Notes: a model not told the origin generated them from the letters alone. A DNA stretch of 64,000 nucleotides from Terriglobia bacterium (GCA_020073525.1 JAIQFA010000011.1:28409-92408); one strand, 5' to 3'. Counted from the stretch's first letter, positions 17,684 through 26,881 are shown. Program-made: numbers and translations.

Positions 17684-18736
17684 CTAAGCCTCAATCAAAA
17701 ACTGCCCGCCCCGCATAATCTGCTCGCCGTCCACCCAGATATCGAAATTCCGCCCCACCACGTCAATGTGCGTCGACGAATACCACTCCGCTCCCGTGTG
17801 CGCCCCATAGGGATTCCCGAATGCAATGTGGATCCCAGGGTATTTCTCGTCCTGCAGAATCTCGCCGATCACGTCTTTCAATTCAATGTTCGTGCCAATG
17901 GCGAACTCGCCCACCCGGTTACTGTTCTCATCGGTATGTGTGTAGGCCCAGAAATCGTCTTTCAATTCCTTGTTCGCCGAGTGCGCCTCGATCAGACGAT
18001 TCTCCTTCACCTGGATGGTCAGCGGGTTCGCCTTCAAATCGCCAAACTTCGCGCACAAATAATCGCCCACTACGCCGTCAATCACGAAGGTCCCGTTTAC
18101 CTCACCGGGACTAGTGAATACTTCGCCGCCCGGAAGGTTCCCCCACTTTTCCGTGCTGATAATTCCGCTCGTCTTCACCCACCTGTAATTCGGATTCAAA
18201 TCCACCACCAGGTCCGTACCCGCGGCTGTCTTGGCGCGAATTTGTTTCGCCTTGGTGACTATCTCCAGTACTTTCAGGCTCAGCCGGTCCACCTTCAAGA
18301 AGTCGGCACGCATGCCTTCGAGCATGATGCGCTTGTTGATGTTGACCATGTGGGCGTGCCGGATCCTTCTTCGGTTCACTACATCCGTCATCTGCATGCG
18401 CGACTTCAGTTCATTAGTCTGCGCCTGCACCGCGAAAATGCTGACCTGGCTGGTCTCCAGATCCTCCGTGATCGCCAGCGGCAAATCCGTCAGCGGACGC
18501 GTCGCCACGTCCTCCAGCACCCACGTCTGGTACCGGCAGCCGACTTCTTCTAGTTCGCGCACGATGGCGGCGGCGATCTCCAGGCTCACTTCGTCGGTAA
18601 TGACCGTGACTTTTTCCGAAGGCTGCACCCGCAGGCACACGCGTACCGCATTCCGCGCCCCCTGCGAGAGTTGCGGATCGAAAGTCATCTGATTCAGTTG
18701 TCGATTGGATGGTTCTGCAGTTTTCATCAAACTCAT
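17684..18736 (-). CDS. M29-family aminopeptidase
   Basis: A 350-residue protein of the aminopeptidase T/leucyl aminopeptidase (M29) family. N-terminal segment ARNAVRVCLRVQPSEKVTVITD and C-terminal segments FAIGTNIELKD, IHIAFGNPYG and STHIDVVGRN supply the family's metal-binding acidic and histidine residues. It would remove N-terminal amino acids from peptides in the cytoplasm. It begins inside the end of the GCS2 gene (TGATG overlap), so the two are probably translationally coupled. That makes action on a GCS2 product, or recycling of its substrate, plausible. Confidence 0.85.
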   Translation of the reverse strand: MSLMKTAEPSNRQLNQMTFDPQLSQGARNAVRVCLRVQPSEKVTVITDEVSLEIAAAIVRELEEVGCRYQTWVLEDVATRPLTDLPLAITEDLETSQVSIFAVQAQTNELKSRMQMTDVVNRRRIRHAHMVNINKRIMLEGMRADFLKVDRLSLKVLEIVTKAKQIRAKTAAGTDLVVDLNPNYRWVKTSGIISTEKWGNLPGGEVFTSPGEVNGTFVIDGVVGDYLCAKFGDLKANPLTIQVKENRLIEAHSANKELKDDFWAYTHTDENSNRVGEFAIGTNIELKDVIGEILQDEKYPGIHIAFGNPYGAHTGAEWYSSTHIDVVGRNFDIWVDGEQIMRGGQFLIEA

Positions 18737-19875
18737 CAGACGGCTCGGGCGGTGGGCGCGCTATCTGCCTCATCCACGCCCACCTCAGTCTCCTCAATGA
18801 TGTAATCCATTACCGCTTTCATGTCGCCGGTTTCGTGGAACACCTGCAACTGCCGGTCTGCACCCGTGCCCATCTTCATGATTTCGCGGATGTACTCTAC
18901 TTCTTCTCGGCAATTCAGTTCGTCCAGCACGTCATCCACAAATTCCAGATACTCTTCGATCAGATCGCGTTCCGGAACCTCCATCTGCTTGCCGAAGTCG
19001 ATCAGTTTCCCATTAATTCCATAGCGCGCCGCTCGCCACTTGTTTTCCATCAGCAGCGACTTCCGGTACAGCCGGAATCCCTGGTTCTGCGAGTACAACT
19101 TGTAGAGCTTTGCCACCGTCGCCTGGATCAGCGCCGCCAAGGCAATGGTTTCGTCCACCCGCATCGGCAGATCACACACCCGGAATTCCAGCGTGTCGAA
19201 GAATGGATGCGGCCGGATGTCCCACCAGATCTTCTTCGCGTTATCGATCGAATTCGTCTTCACCAGCAGCTTGACGTAATTTTCGTACTCGCCCCAACTC
19301 GGAAAATAATCCGGCAGGTTCGTGCGTGGAAACTTGTCGAACACCTTGCAGCGGTACGATTTCAGTCCCGTATCCATTCCCAGCCAGAATGGGGAATTTG
19401 TCGAAAGCGCCAGCAGGTGCGGCACAAAATACCGCGCATGATTCATCAGGTGGATCAGCGTCTCCCGATCCTCGATTCCGACGTGAACGTGCAGACCGAA
19501 AATCAGGTTCGCTCGCGCCACCAGCTGCATATCCTGAACAATATTCTTGTAGCGCTCGCCCGGTGTAACTTCCTGCATACGCCAATCCGCGAATGGGTGC
19601 GTGGCCGCCGCCGCCAGTCGCAGCCCGTTCTCCCGCGACAATCGGATCATGTGCCGCCGCAAACTCTTCAGTTCTTCCCGCGCTTCCTTAATATTGGCGC
19701 AAACCGACGTGCCCACTTCCACCACCGATTGGTGCATCTCGGTCTTGACCCGTTCCTGCAGGACCAATTTGCCTTTCTCGATAATCTCGGCGTGGATGTG
19801 CGACCGAAGATCCCGGCTCTCCGGATCGACTGTCTGATATTCCTCTTCGATTCCCAGCGTGAATGTAGGTTTCAT
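18736..19875 (-). CDS. Carboxylate-amine ligase, GCS2/YbdK family
   Basis: A 379-residue glutamate-cysteine-ligase type 2 protein. Early acidic ATP/metal motif LGIEEEYQTVDP (residues 7-18), then HQSVVEVGTSVC, FGLHVHVGIED and FDTLEFRVCDLPM are all characteristic. Members link an amino acid carboxylate (often glutamate gamma) to an amine; YbdK itself has only weak activity and its true substrate is unknown. The start ATG 19875 is where homology begins, and the longer frame adds no recognisable sequence. It overlaps the peptidase gene by three bases and is flanked by ATP-grasp genes. Confidence 0.88.
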   Translation of the reverse strand: MKPTFTLGIEEEYQTVDPESRDLRSHIHAEIIEKGKLVLQERVKTEMHQSVVEVGTSVCANIKEAREELKSLRRHMIRLSRENGLRLAAAATHPFADWRMQEVTPGERYKNIVQDMQLVARANLIFGLHVHVGIEDRETLIHLMNHARYFVPHLLALSTNSPFWLGMDTGLKSYRCKVFDKFPRTNLPDYFPSWGEYENYVKLLVKTNSIDNAKKIWWDIRPHPFFDTLEFRVCDLPMRVDETIALAALIQATVAKLYKLYSQNQGFRLYRKSLLMENKWRAARYGINGKLIDFGKQMEVPERDLIEEYLEFVDDVLDELNCREEVEYIREIMKMGTGADRQLQVFHETGDMKAVMDYIIEETEVGVDEADSAPTARAV

Positions 19876-19950
19876 CGCGGCATCCCAAGCTGCCAGGCAG
19901 GGAGGGCTTCTGGCAGAAAGTCCACTTAGTATACCCAATGACCAGCTTGC

Positions 19951-20052
19951 GTAGGGACAGCCGCCCTGGCCTCTCCATCCTGGCTTACCGAATATCTGGG
20001 TTAGCTTCGGTGTTCCTCCGTGTCCCTCTGTGTACCCAGTGGTTCAAGGTTT
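19951..20052. repeat. Dispersed repeats between ligase genes
   Basis: A GTAGGGACAGCCGCC motif (19951-19965), repeated at 21118-21132, is followed by a family D CTCCGTGTCCCTCTGTG patch. Both lie in the gap between the GCS2 and first ATP-grasp genes. Confidence 0.6.
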
Positions 20053-20077
20053 TTGTGGGCGTCTGATCAGAACTCAC

Positions 20078-21067
20078 TTAGGTTGAAGCTTTCTTTCGCG
20101 TCTTGGGTGTCCGAATCTCCACCCACTTCGGCCCATTCAAAAACGCCGCCCAGCGCAACTCCGACACCGGATTCTCTCCGCCGAGCGCCTTCTTCACGGC
20201 CATCTCCGCCACCGCATCCACCACCCACTCAAAATTCTCCTGCCCCACCGACGTGACCTCTGCATCCGGTGCCGGATTCATGAAGTCAATCGCGTATGGA
20301 ACGCCACCTTCCACTGCAAACTCCACCGTATTCAGGTCGTAGCCGAGCGCGCGGCACAAAGCCAGCGCATCTTTCTCGATGCGTTGCTTCAACGCAGTCC
20401 CCGGCTGCGGGTTTCCCTTCACATAGCGCTCCTGGTGCGGAGCCCTGGGATCGTACTTCATGATATGCACTTTCTCCTGGCCTACAACGTAGCAGCGGTA
20501 ATAGTCCTCAAACTCCACCCCGTGCTGCAGCGTCATGCAGAGATCGCCCGTCTGGTTGTAGTTATGGAAGAATTCCTCCGGAGAATGCACCTTGTACACG
20601 TGCTTCCAGCCGCCGCCCGCGTAAGGTTTCAAAAACGCCGGAAACCCGACATAGGAAAATACTTCTTCCCAATTCAGCGGATACATCAAGTTGCGCATCG
20701 ACTTATCGGTAGTATCCGGCGGATGCTCGTGATGTGGCAAAATCACCGTAGGCGGAATCGCCACCCCCATCTTGTGTGCCAGCGCATAATTAAAAAACTT
20801 GTCATCCGCTGTCCACCAGAACGGATTGTTGATCACAATCGTCCCCTGCAGCATCGCGTTCTTCAAATACGCCCGGTAGAAGGGAATGTCCTGCGAAATC
20901 CGGTCGATGATTACGTCGTACTTCTTCGGCTCATCCATGCGGATGCCGCCAATCTTTACAAATTCAGCCGTTATCCCCTCAACCTTCATCCCGTTGATCT
21001 TCTCGACCAAAGCCGGCGGAAACGTATTCTCCATCCCAAAAATAATTCCGATTTTCTTGTTTGCCAT
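20078..21067 (-). CDS. ATP-grasp ligase (D-Ala-D-Ala ligase/RimK-like)
   Basis: A 329-residue ATP-grasp enzyme. The ATP-binding lysine is Lys147 in FPAFLKPYAGGGWKHVY with the mobile glycine loop 150-153. The Mg-binding set is Glu249 (TVEFAVEGG), Asp261 and Asn264 in AIDFMNPAPD. The N-terminal domain (KIGIIFGMENTFPPALVEKI) is a pre-ATP-grasp fold. It would form an amide or peptide bond via an acyl-phosphate; substrates are unknown. A GAGGG ribosome site lies about 10 bases before ATG 21067. It lies downstream of the esterase gene and upstream of the GCS2 gene on the same strand, which suggests shared function. Confidence 0.85.
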   Translation of the reverse strand: MANKKIGIIFGMENTFPPALVEKINGMKVEGITAEFVKIGGIRMDEPKKYDVIIDRISQDIPFYRAYLKNAMLQGTIVINNPFWWTADDKFFNYALAHKMGVAIPPTVILPHHEHPPDTTDKSMRNLMYPLNWEEVFSYVGFPAFLKPYAGGGWKHVYKVHSPEEFFHNYNQTGDLCMTLQHGVEFEDYYRCYVVGQEKVHIMKYDPRAPHQERYVKGNPQPGTALKQRIEKDALALCRALGYDLNTVEFAVEGGVPYAIDFMNPAPDAEVTSVGQENFEWVVDAVAEMAVKKALGGENPVSELRWAAFLNGPKWVEIRTPKTRKKAST

Positions 21068-21117
21068 AAAATCAATATCCCTCTTTCAGCAATAATCTAA
21101 ATCTCTCCGAGAATCAC

Positions 21118-21196
21118 GTAGGGACAGCCGCCTCGGCTGTCCGCCGGGCGGAGCCCGGCTAGATCTAGCGACGAACGACCAGTGACCAACGACCGC
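21118..21196. repeat. Dispersed palindromic repeats
   Basis: GGACAGCCG/CGGCTGTCC palindrome at 21122-21141, then GCCGGGCGGAGCCCGGC, then a family F run of CGACGAACGACCAG-like units ending beside the esterase stop codon. Confidence 0.65.
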
Positions 21197-21198
21197 CT

Positions 21199-21909
21199 CT
21201 AAAAATACTTCCCTGCCATCCGCTGCCACAACGGCCAATCATGCTTGCTGTTGTCCCCGTAAATATCCAGCCAATGCGGAATCCCCTTACCGTCCAGAAT
21301 CGCAGCCATCTTCACATTCGCGTCCAGGCACATATCCCAGTCCGACGATCCCAGCACGATCTTCATTTGCCGGTATCGGCTCAGAAACCACTCATCGCCG
21401 GTCCGCGGTAAATAATCCGGAGGATTGTTGAAGTAGACATTGTCGTCATAATAGCCGTCGAGGAAGCTCTTGATGTCGAACGATCCGCTCATGGTCACGC
21501 AAGCCGAGACCAGATCGGGATGGCGCACGGCAAGATTCAGCGCGTGGTAGCCGCCAAAGCTGCAGCCCGTCACCGCGATCTGCGGGGCCCAGTTCTTCCA
21601 CTTTAAATGGGGCAGAAATTCGTTGATCACGTAGCGCTCGTACTGAACATGTCGCCAGATCCGCGCTCCTGGATGCACGCTCTTGTTGTACCAACTCTCG
21701 CCATCGACGCTGTCCACGCAGAATACCTGGATCTCCCCCGCGTCCAGCTTCCCGGCCAGCGTGCGGATCATCCCTGCATCTTCGTACTCAAAAAAACGTC
21801 CCTGCGAGGACGGGAAAACGAGGATCGGCTGCCCGCCGTGCCCAAACACGAGCGACTCCATGTCGCGTCCCAATTCGTGGCTGTATTGTTTGTGATATTC
21901 GCGGTTCAT
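21199..21909 (-). CDS. Alpha/beta-hydrolase esterase
   Basis: A 236-residue soluble protein of the putative esterase (esterase D/mycolyltransferase-like) family. The nucleophile is Ser117 in VTGCSFGGYHAL, aspartates such as those in LGSSDWDMCLD could serve as the acid, and a C-terminal histidine lies in SKHDWPLWQ. There is no signal peptide. It would hydrolyse an ester or amide or transfer an acyl group; the substrate is unknown. It is the first gene of the ligase cluster. Upstream there is no Shine-Dalgarno, but ATTGTA (TACAAT on the minus strand, 21920-21925) could make a leaderless start. Confidence 0.82.
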   Translation of the reverse strand: MNREYHKQYSHELGRDMESLVFGHGGQPILVFPSSQGRFFEYEDAGMIRTLAGKLDAGEIQVFCVDSVDGESWYNKSVHPGARIWRHVQYERYVINEFLPHLKWKNWAPQIAVTGCSFGGYHALNLAVRHPDLVSACVTMSGSFDIKSFLDGYYDDNVYFNNPPDYLPRTGDEWFLSRYRQMKIVLGSSDWDMCLDANVKMAAILDGKGIPHWLDIYGDNSKHDWPLWQRMAGKYF

Positions 21910-22072
21910 GCGCGCGAGGATTGTAACCGAACTGCGTGATCTTCGGCACCCGCCGGAGGCTCATTTGTAGTCCAGCTTCATAAGCCAACAAGGACATGAA
22001 GTCGCAAAACCTGCGGACAGCTTCGTGACCTTGGGGCTCTTGGTAGTGAGTGAATTTGGGCTTGCGTTGTCT

Positions 22073-25000
22073 CTACTGCGTCTCGGATCGTGGATTGATT
22101 CCCAAGTGCTTCAGCTTCGATTGCAGCGTGGTCCGCTTCAATCCCAACCGCATGGCTGCCCCGCGTAGCCCGCCAATCTGCCCGCGGCTCTCGCGCAAAG
22201 CCCGCAGAATGTGCTCGCGTTCGGCCGCTTCTAGACTTTCATCCGCGGCTTCCTCCTCCATGGTTGTGCTGATCGCCCGCAGTTCGCTTAACGGCGACAC
22301 CAGCACCGAACCTTGTGTCAGAATCACGGAACGCTCGATGAAGTTTTCCAGCTCCCGCACATTCCCCGGCCACTCCCACCCCTTGAGTTCGTCGATGGTC
22401 CTCTTCGGGATGCTGGTGATCGTCTTTTTCATTCGCTTGGCAAACTTCTGCACAAAATGTTCGACCAGCAACTGGATGTCTTCCCGCCGTTCCCGTAACG
22501 GGGGCACGCGGATCGGAAACACGTTCAGACGGTAATATAAGTCGCTCCGGAACTCGTTCTCGCGTACGCTATCCGCCAAGTCGCGGTTGGTGGCTGCTAT
22601 CAAACGAAAGTCCATCTTCAAAGTATGAGTTCCGCCCAGCCGTTCGAACTCATGATCCTGCAAGACTCGTAGCAGTTTCGGTTGCAGGGCCAAAGAAATC
22701 TCCCCGATCTCGTCCAGAAACAGCGTGCCCTTGTCCGCCAGTTCGAGTCGTCCAATTTTCTTGTTGACCGCTCCGGTGAAAGCGCCCTTCTCATTGCCGA
22801 ACAACTCGCTCTCCAGCAGTCCCGACGGAATCGCCGCGCAATTCATTTTGATGAAGCTGCTGTTCGCGCGATGACTCAAGCGATGGATCGCCCGCGCCAC
22901 CAGCTCCTTGCCTGTCCCCGTCTCGCCCAGCAATAGCGCCGTAGCATCGCTGGCGGCCACTTTTCCCACGTTTTCCATGACGGTTTGCAAGGCCTTGCTT
23001 TGCCCGATGATTTCCCCGAACCCCAGGGTGGTGTCGATTTCCTGTTCGAGATAGAGCTTTTCCTCCGTGAGCCTTCTCTTGGCTTCGCGTAAAGCTTCGC
23101 TTGCCTCCCGGAGATCGGTGACATCCATACTGGCGCCGGTGAGTCCAATGACTGCGCCCGTTGCGTCCAAAACCGGTTCAATCGTTGTATCAAGGTAGTA
23201 CTTCTTGCCGCGGTCTGTGATCTGTAGCTCATGACGCGCTCCCACCCCGGTTTCCAGCACCCGCCTCCGGACTTCCGTGGTGCGCTCAACCTCCTCAGGG
23301 TCGAAGATGTCGTTCGTCGTTTTTCCCAGCAGTTCGCTCACCGGCCTGGAAAGCTGCGGATTGTATATCGAGGTGTAGCGCAAGTCCCGGTCTTGGCTGA
23401 ACATGGCAATCGGAGAATTCTTCAGCGCCACCCGGAACCGTTCCTCGCTTTGCCGAAGTGCCTCCTCCGCCCGCTTGCGAGCAGTGATGTCGATGGCCGC
23501 TGCGACAACCCCCCTCACCTTCCCATCTTCGCCCAGCAGCGGCACAACATTGGTCAGCTCCCGCCGTTCCGTTCCGTCTTCGAATACCATCGTCATGGGT
23601 ATGTCGTACTCCGAACGTCCTGTTGCGGCAGCTCGTTGCATCGGCAACTCTTCCACCGGAAGCTCGATTCCGTCCCGCAGAAACCGCACTCGGGGCTTCT
23701 CGCCCGCGAGGGCGCTCAACGATGCGTTGGCACCAGGTTCCAGGCGCAGATGCTCGCGTCCCATCCGATTTGTTGTCACGTGTCGGCACTCCGCGTCATG
23801 GGCAATCATCACCGGAATCGGGAGCACATCCAGTACCGTTTCCAGTTCCTTCGCTCTTGCCCGCTCGCGGGCTTCACTTTCCCGCAACGCCTCCTCTGCC
23901 AGCTTCTGCTCTGTGATGTCGCGCAAAACACACGCCACGCGATCGATTCCTGTCGGACCCTCCACCGGTAGGTATGTGATCGATACCTCCCTCTCCCCCA
24001 TCCCCGGATAATTGTTCTTTAGTTCGTATCTGACGACCTTCCCTCGGAAACACTCATCCAGTCTTTCCTTGATTACCGTTTCAAACACTTTCGGATTCAT
24101 TACCTCCGCGACCACGTGCCCGACGACCTGTTCTTCCGTCATGCCCCAGTAGCGCAAGAACGCCCGATTCACGATCACATACCGGTAGTCCCGGTTCACC
24201 ACCAGGATCATATCCTCCAGGTTCTCCACGACTCGCTCGTACTGTCGCAGTCTCACTTCCGCCCGCTTTCGCGCCGTGATATCGCGCGAAACAGCTATGC
24301 AATACTTCCGGTCCAGTTGCACCTGGCGCAGATTTACCTCGACCGGGAATGTTGTTCCATCTTTCCGCTGGTGCACTCTCTCGAAGGTTGCACATCCCGA
24401 CTTCCGCAGTTGATCATCCACTTGCGCGCACGAGGTCGCGTCAACGCTTGGATCGATATCCAAGGAAGTCATCGACAACAATTCTTCCCGGCTGTAGCCA
24501 AGCTCCAGGCACGCCTTCTCGTTCACATCAAGGAATCGTCGAGTCTCAGGATCGATGACTTCGATCGCATCGTTCGAGTGCTCCAGTAGGGTCCGGAATA
24601 GCGTCAGGCCCTGGAGCATTCGTTCCTGTTCCCGCGAGGTCTTCAGCAGCTCTTCGTTGCTGGCGCGCAACGCTTTCTCGGCCCGCACGCGGTCCGTGAC
24701 GTCGTGCGCAATTCCCCGTACGAGCGGTGCCTCCACTCCCTCGGTGCGAAGCGTGTTGTGGTACTCCCAGATCCGCTGCTCTCCCGATCGCGTCATCACG
24801 GCGATCAGCCCGCGAGACTCTCCTGTGTGCTGGATCTCATCCAGATAGGCATCGAATTGTTCGCGGAATTGCGGATCGAGGAAATCGCGCATCGGTGTGC
24901 GCATCATTTCTTCTACGCTGTAACCAAGGACACGCACGGCTCCGCGATTGACCGACAGGAGTCGACCCTCAAGGTCGTGGATACACAGGAGGTCGTGGCT

Positions 25001-25120
25001 GTGCTCGGCTAGATCGCGATACCAGTCTTCGTTTTGCTCCCAGACCCGTCGGATTGGGTTCCACGCAACTGGCGAATCCGCCGGAGTGGCGAACTTCGGT
25101 ACTTCAGGGTGCGATGCCAT
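22073..25120 (-). CDS. Sigma-54 activator with five PAS domains
   Basis: A 1015-residue protein. Five PAS/PAC units occupy about residues 25-145, 165-285, 290-410, 425-545 and 560-675. A sigma-54 AAA+ domain follows, with Walker A GETGTGKE near 728, an intact GAFTGA loop near 779, and FLDEIGEI. A Fis-type helix-turn-helix ends the protein (SRGQIGGLRGAAMRLGLKRTTLQSKLK). There is no receiver or kinase domain, so it probably senses signals directly, FhlA/NifL-like in layout. Start ATG 25120 has a GGGTGAG site. Its targets are unknown; the esterase-ligase cluster starts 163 bases downstream on the same strand. Confidence 0.93.
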   Translation of the reverse strand: MASHPEVPKFATPADSPVAWNPIRRVWEQNEDWYRDLAEHSHDLLCIHDLEGRLLSVNRGAVRVLGYSVEEMMRTPMRDFLDPQFREQFDAYLDEIQHTGESRGLIAVMTRSGEQRIWEYHNTLRTEGVEAPLVRGIAHDVTDRVRAEKALRASNEELLKTSREQERMLQGLTLFRTLLEHSNDAIEVIDPETRRFLDVNEKACLELGYSREELLSMTSLDIDPSVDATSCAQVDDQLRKSGCATFERVHQRKDGTTFPVEVNLRQVQLDRKYCIAVSRDITARKRAEVRLRQYERVVENLEDMILVVNRDYRYVIVNRAFLRYWGMTEEQVVGHVVAEVMNPKVFETVIKERLDECFRGKVVRYELKNNYPGMGEREVSITYLPVEGPTGIDRVACVLRDITEQKLAEEALRESEARERARAKELETVLDVLPIPVMIAHDAECRHVTTNRMGREHLRLEPGANASLSALAGEKPRVRFLRDGIELPVEELPMQRAAATGRSEYDIPMTMVFEDGTERRELTNVVPLLGEDGKVRGVVAAAIDITARKRAEEALRQSEERFRVALKNSPIAMFSQDRDLRYTSIYNPQLSRPVSELLGKTTNDIFDPEEVERTTEVRRRVLETGVGARHELQITDRGKKYYLDTTIEPVLDATGAVIGLTGASMDVTDLREASEALREAKRRLTEEKLYLEQEIDTTLGFGEIIGQSKALQTVMENVGKVAASDATALLLGETGTGKELVARAIHRLSHRANSSFIKMNCAAIPSGLLESELFGNEKGAFTGAVNKKIGRLELADKGTLFLDEIGEISLALQPKLLRVLQDHEFERLGGTHTLKMDFRLIAATNRDLADSVRENEFRSDLYYRLNVFPIRVPPLRERREDIQLLVEHFVQKFAKRMKKTITSIPKRTIDELKGWEWPGNVRELENFIERSVILTQGSVLVSPLSELRAISTTMEEEAADESLEAAEREHILRALRESRGQIGGLRGAAMRLGLKRTTLQSKLKHLGINPRSETQ

Positions 25121-25141
25121 GGCTCACCCGTAGCTAGCCAC

Positions 25142-25346
25142 CTGGAATCGTTATTGATCGGCCAGATCAATTCCAGCGGCCGCCCTTAATTTTTCTTAGA
25201 GGCCTCGAAGAATTCCTCTAAGTCAATTATCTAAATCGGTCCGAGTTAATAACTTGGCCTCGGCGCTGGTGCAAAGTCTAGCAGAATAACGTTGTTGTCA
25301 CGTTAACTACTTTCCACCGCCCCTGGACCCAAAGCCCGTTCTGCTA
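25142..25346. promoter_or_regulatory. Divergent intergenic region with three inverted repeats
   Basis: Between the sigma-54 activator and hbd genes. Inverted repeats: CTGGAAT/ATTCCAG enclosing TTGATC-N5-GATCAA (25142-25176); CTTAGAGG/CCTCTAAG with a 12-base loop (25195-25222); TAGCAGAA/TTCTGCTA (25279-25286 and 25339-25346). They lack T-runs and look like operators rather than terminators. Confidence 0.5.
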
Positions 25347-25394
25347 AACTTTCCAGTTTCCTGTTTTGCTTAGGCGAGCTTCGGAGAGGCAATT

Positions 25395-26243
25395 ATGGCG
25401 ATTCAGCTTGTGGGAGTGATTGGTGCGGGTACGATGGGCAACGGGATCGCGCACGTGTTGGCGCGCTGCGGCTTCAACGTGGTGCTGTGCGATGTGGAGC
25501 AGCGGTTTCTCGATCGAGGGCTGGCCACGATTGCCAAGAACCTCGATCGCGAGGTTGCCAAGAACAAGATAACCGAGGGCGACAAAGCCTCTACGCTGGG
25601 GCGTATTACGCCGGTGATGGACCGGGCAAAGCTCGCGGACTGCGATCTGGTCATCGAAGCAGCGACAGAAAAATTCGAGATCAAAGCTGAGATTTTCCGC
25701 GAACTCGATCGCATAATGAAGCCGGGCGTTATTCTGGCTTCGAATACGTCTTCGATTTCCATCACCAGGATTGGTGCCCTGACCGGGCGTGCCGATAAGG
25801 TGATTGGAATGCACTTCTTTAATCCTGTCCCAATAATGAAGCTGGTCGAAGTGATTCGGGGTCTCGCGACTTCACAGGCCACGTTCGAGACGGTGCGCGA
25901 TCTGGCGGTAAGACTGGAAAAGACGCCCGTGGAGGTCAATGACGCTCCCGGATTTGTCTCGAACCGGGTGCTGATGCCGCTATTAAATGAGGCGATGTAC
26001 GCGGTGATGGAGGGCGTGGCCACGGCCGAGGCGGTGGATGAAGTGTTCAAGCTGGGCATGGCGCATCCGATGGGGCCGCTGACCCTCGCCGACTTTATCG
26101 GCCTCGACGTGTGCCTTGACATCATGCGGGTGCTACAGGATGGGCTAGGCGATCCGAAGTACCGCCCTTGTCCGCTGCTCATCAAGATGGTGGATGCGGG
26201 TTGGCTGGGCCGCAAGAGCGGTCGCGGCTTTTACACATACTAG
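25395..26243 (+). CDS. hbd: 3-hydroxybutyryl-CoA dehydrogenase
   Basis: A 282-residue 3-hydroxyacyl-CoA dehydrogenase of normal family length. The NAD-binding Rossmann motif [15 protein letters not shown] is at the N-terminus. [15 protein letters not shown] supplies the catalytic histidine, and ENDAPGF-like [15 protein letters not shown] and [17 protein letters not shown] follow. It reduces acetoacetyl-CoA or oxidises 3-hydroxybutyryl-CoA in the cytoplasm, serving fatty-acid or butyrate/PHB metabolism. GGAGAGG lies 7 bases before the ATG. No thiolase or crotonase gene is nearby, so its pathway is not set by context. A perfect 7-bp hairpin follows the stop. Confidence 0.93.
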   Translation: MAIQLVGVIGAGTMGNGIAHVLARCGFNVVLCDVEQRFLDRGLATIAKNLDREVAKNKITEGDKASTLGRITPVMDRAKLADCDLVIEAATEKFEIKAEIFRELDRIMKPGVILASNTSSISITRIGALTGRADKVIGMHFFNPVPIMKLVEVIRGLATSQATFETVRDLAVRLEKTPVEVNDAPGFVSNRVLMPLLNEAMYAVMEGVATAEAVDEVFKLGMAHPMGPLTLADFIGLDVCLDIMRVLQDGLGDPKYRPCPLLIKMVDAGWLGRKSGRGFYTY

Positions 26244-26257
26244 AACTGCTTAATAAA

Positions 26258-26274
26258 TGGCCTTGGGAAGGCCA
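26258..26274. terminator. Possible hairpin after hbd
   Basis: A perfect TGGCCTT/AAGGCCA stem with a GGG loop 14 bases after the stop codon. No T-run follows, so intrinsic termination is uncertain. Confidence 0.35.
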
Positions 26275-26312
26275 CAGGTTCACACGCTGCGGAAAAACTT
26301 ATCTCCACAGCC

Positions 26313-26378
26313 GGAAGGGGCACGGCTTCCGTCGTGCCGCCCAGAGCCAATAAAAGCACGGGCTTCAGCCCCTGAGAG
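26313..26378. repeat. Family E two-hairpin repeat
   Basis: A GGCACGGC(tt)CCGTCGTGCC-like hairpin followed by CACGGGCTTCAGCCCCTGAG. The two-hairpin layout resembles the elements at 33028-33096, 50947-51015 and 55375-55442. Confidence 0.55.
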
Positions 26379-26434
26379 CCCGGCAGCATACACCTTTCGG
26401 TTCATGACGAAATAACTTCTCGTAAGATGAAAAT

Positions 26435-26812
26435 ATGACGACATCCTGGGGCGGAATTCTTCCTGAAAGAAACTCTGGCGGCGATGGTCTGTACTATCTG
26501 ATGGCGGCCATGTCGGGAGCCCTGGCGGGTTGGTTGGACATCAAGGTCGGCGACTTGCTGCTGACCGCGATGGTGGTGCTGGCGGCGAACATGCTACTCG
26601 GATTTCTGAGCCCGCGAAAGCCGTGGCGCTGGGTGGTTCTGATCGGAGTGTTCGTGCCCGCCGTGGAGTGGCTGGCGTACTTCTTTCTCACCCAGAAGCC
26701 GGAGCGGGCGCAGATCTACGAATCCTTTCTCGCCTTCATGCCGGGCATTGCGGGCGCGTTCGGCGGATCGATCGGGCGAGGCGTGGTCGACAACCTCTTC
26801 GCGAAGAAATGA
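26435..26812 (+). CDS. Small hypothetical membrane protein
   Basis: A 125-residue protein with three or four hydrophobic segments (LYYLMAAMSGALAGWL, LLLTAMVVLAANMLLGFL, WVVLIGVFVPAVEWLAYFFL, and a Gly/Ala-rich end with SFLAFMPGIAGAFGGSIGRG). I do not recognise the family. It is probably an inner-membrane protein. It stands alone between repeats on both sides; a family D repeat begins 26 bases after its stop. Confidence 0.65.
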   Translation: MTTSWGGILPERNSGGDGLYYLMAAMSGALAGWLDIKVGDLLLTAMVVLAANMLLGFLSPRKPWRWVVLIGVFVPAVEWLAYFFLTQKPERAQIYESFLAFMPGIAGAFGGSIGRGVVDNLFAKK

Positions 26813-26837
26813 TATCGCCGAACCACAGAAGGCATAC

Positions 26838-26881
26838 GGTTTCCCCTGTGTCCCCCTGTGTCCTCTGTGGTTCAAGCTTTT
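26838..26881. repeat. Family D repeat
   Basis: A CCCCTGTGTCCTCTGTGGTT-type sequence, one of at least four copies in the window (11612, 20006, 26838, 37258). Confidence 0.7.

Noticed and set aside
18709..19929. Long open frame opposite the GCS2 gene
   Set aside because: Antisense shadow; GCS2 motifs lie on the minus strand.
16391..21909. Ordinary glutathione pathway
   Set aside because: No typical glutathione synthetase is seen; the ATP-grasp proteins look D-Ala-D-Ala/RimK- and permuted-like, and an esterase and peptidase are included.
25154..25170. FNR box
   Set aside because: TTGAT/ATCAA arms are seven bases apart rather than four.
25250..25275. Sigma-54 promoter before hbd
   Set aside because: GG and GC elements are not 10 bases apart.
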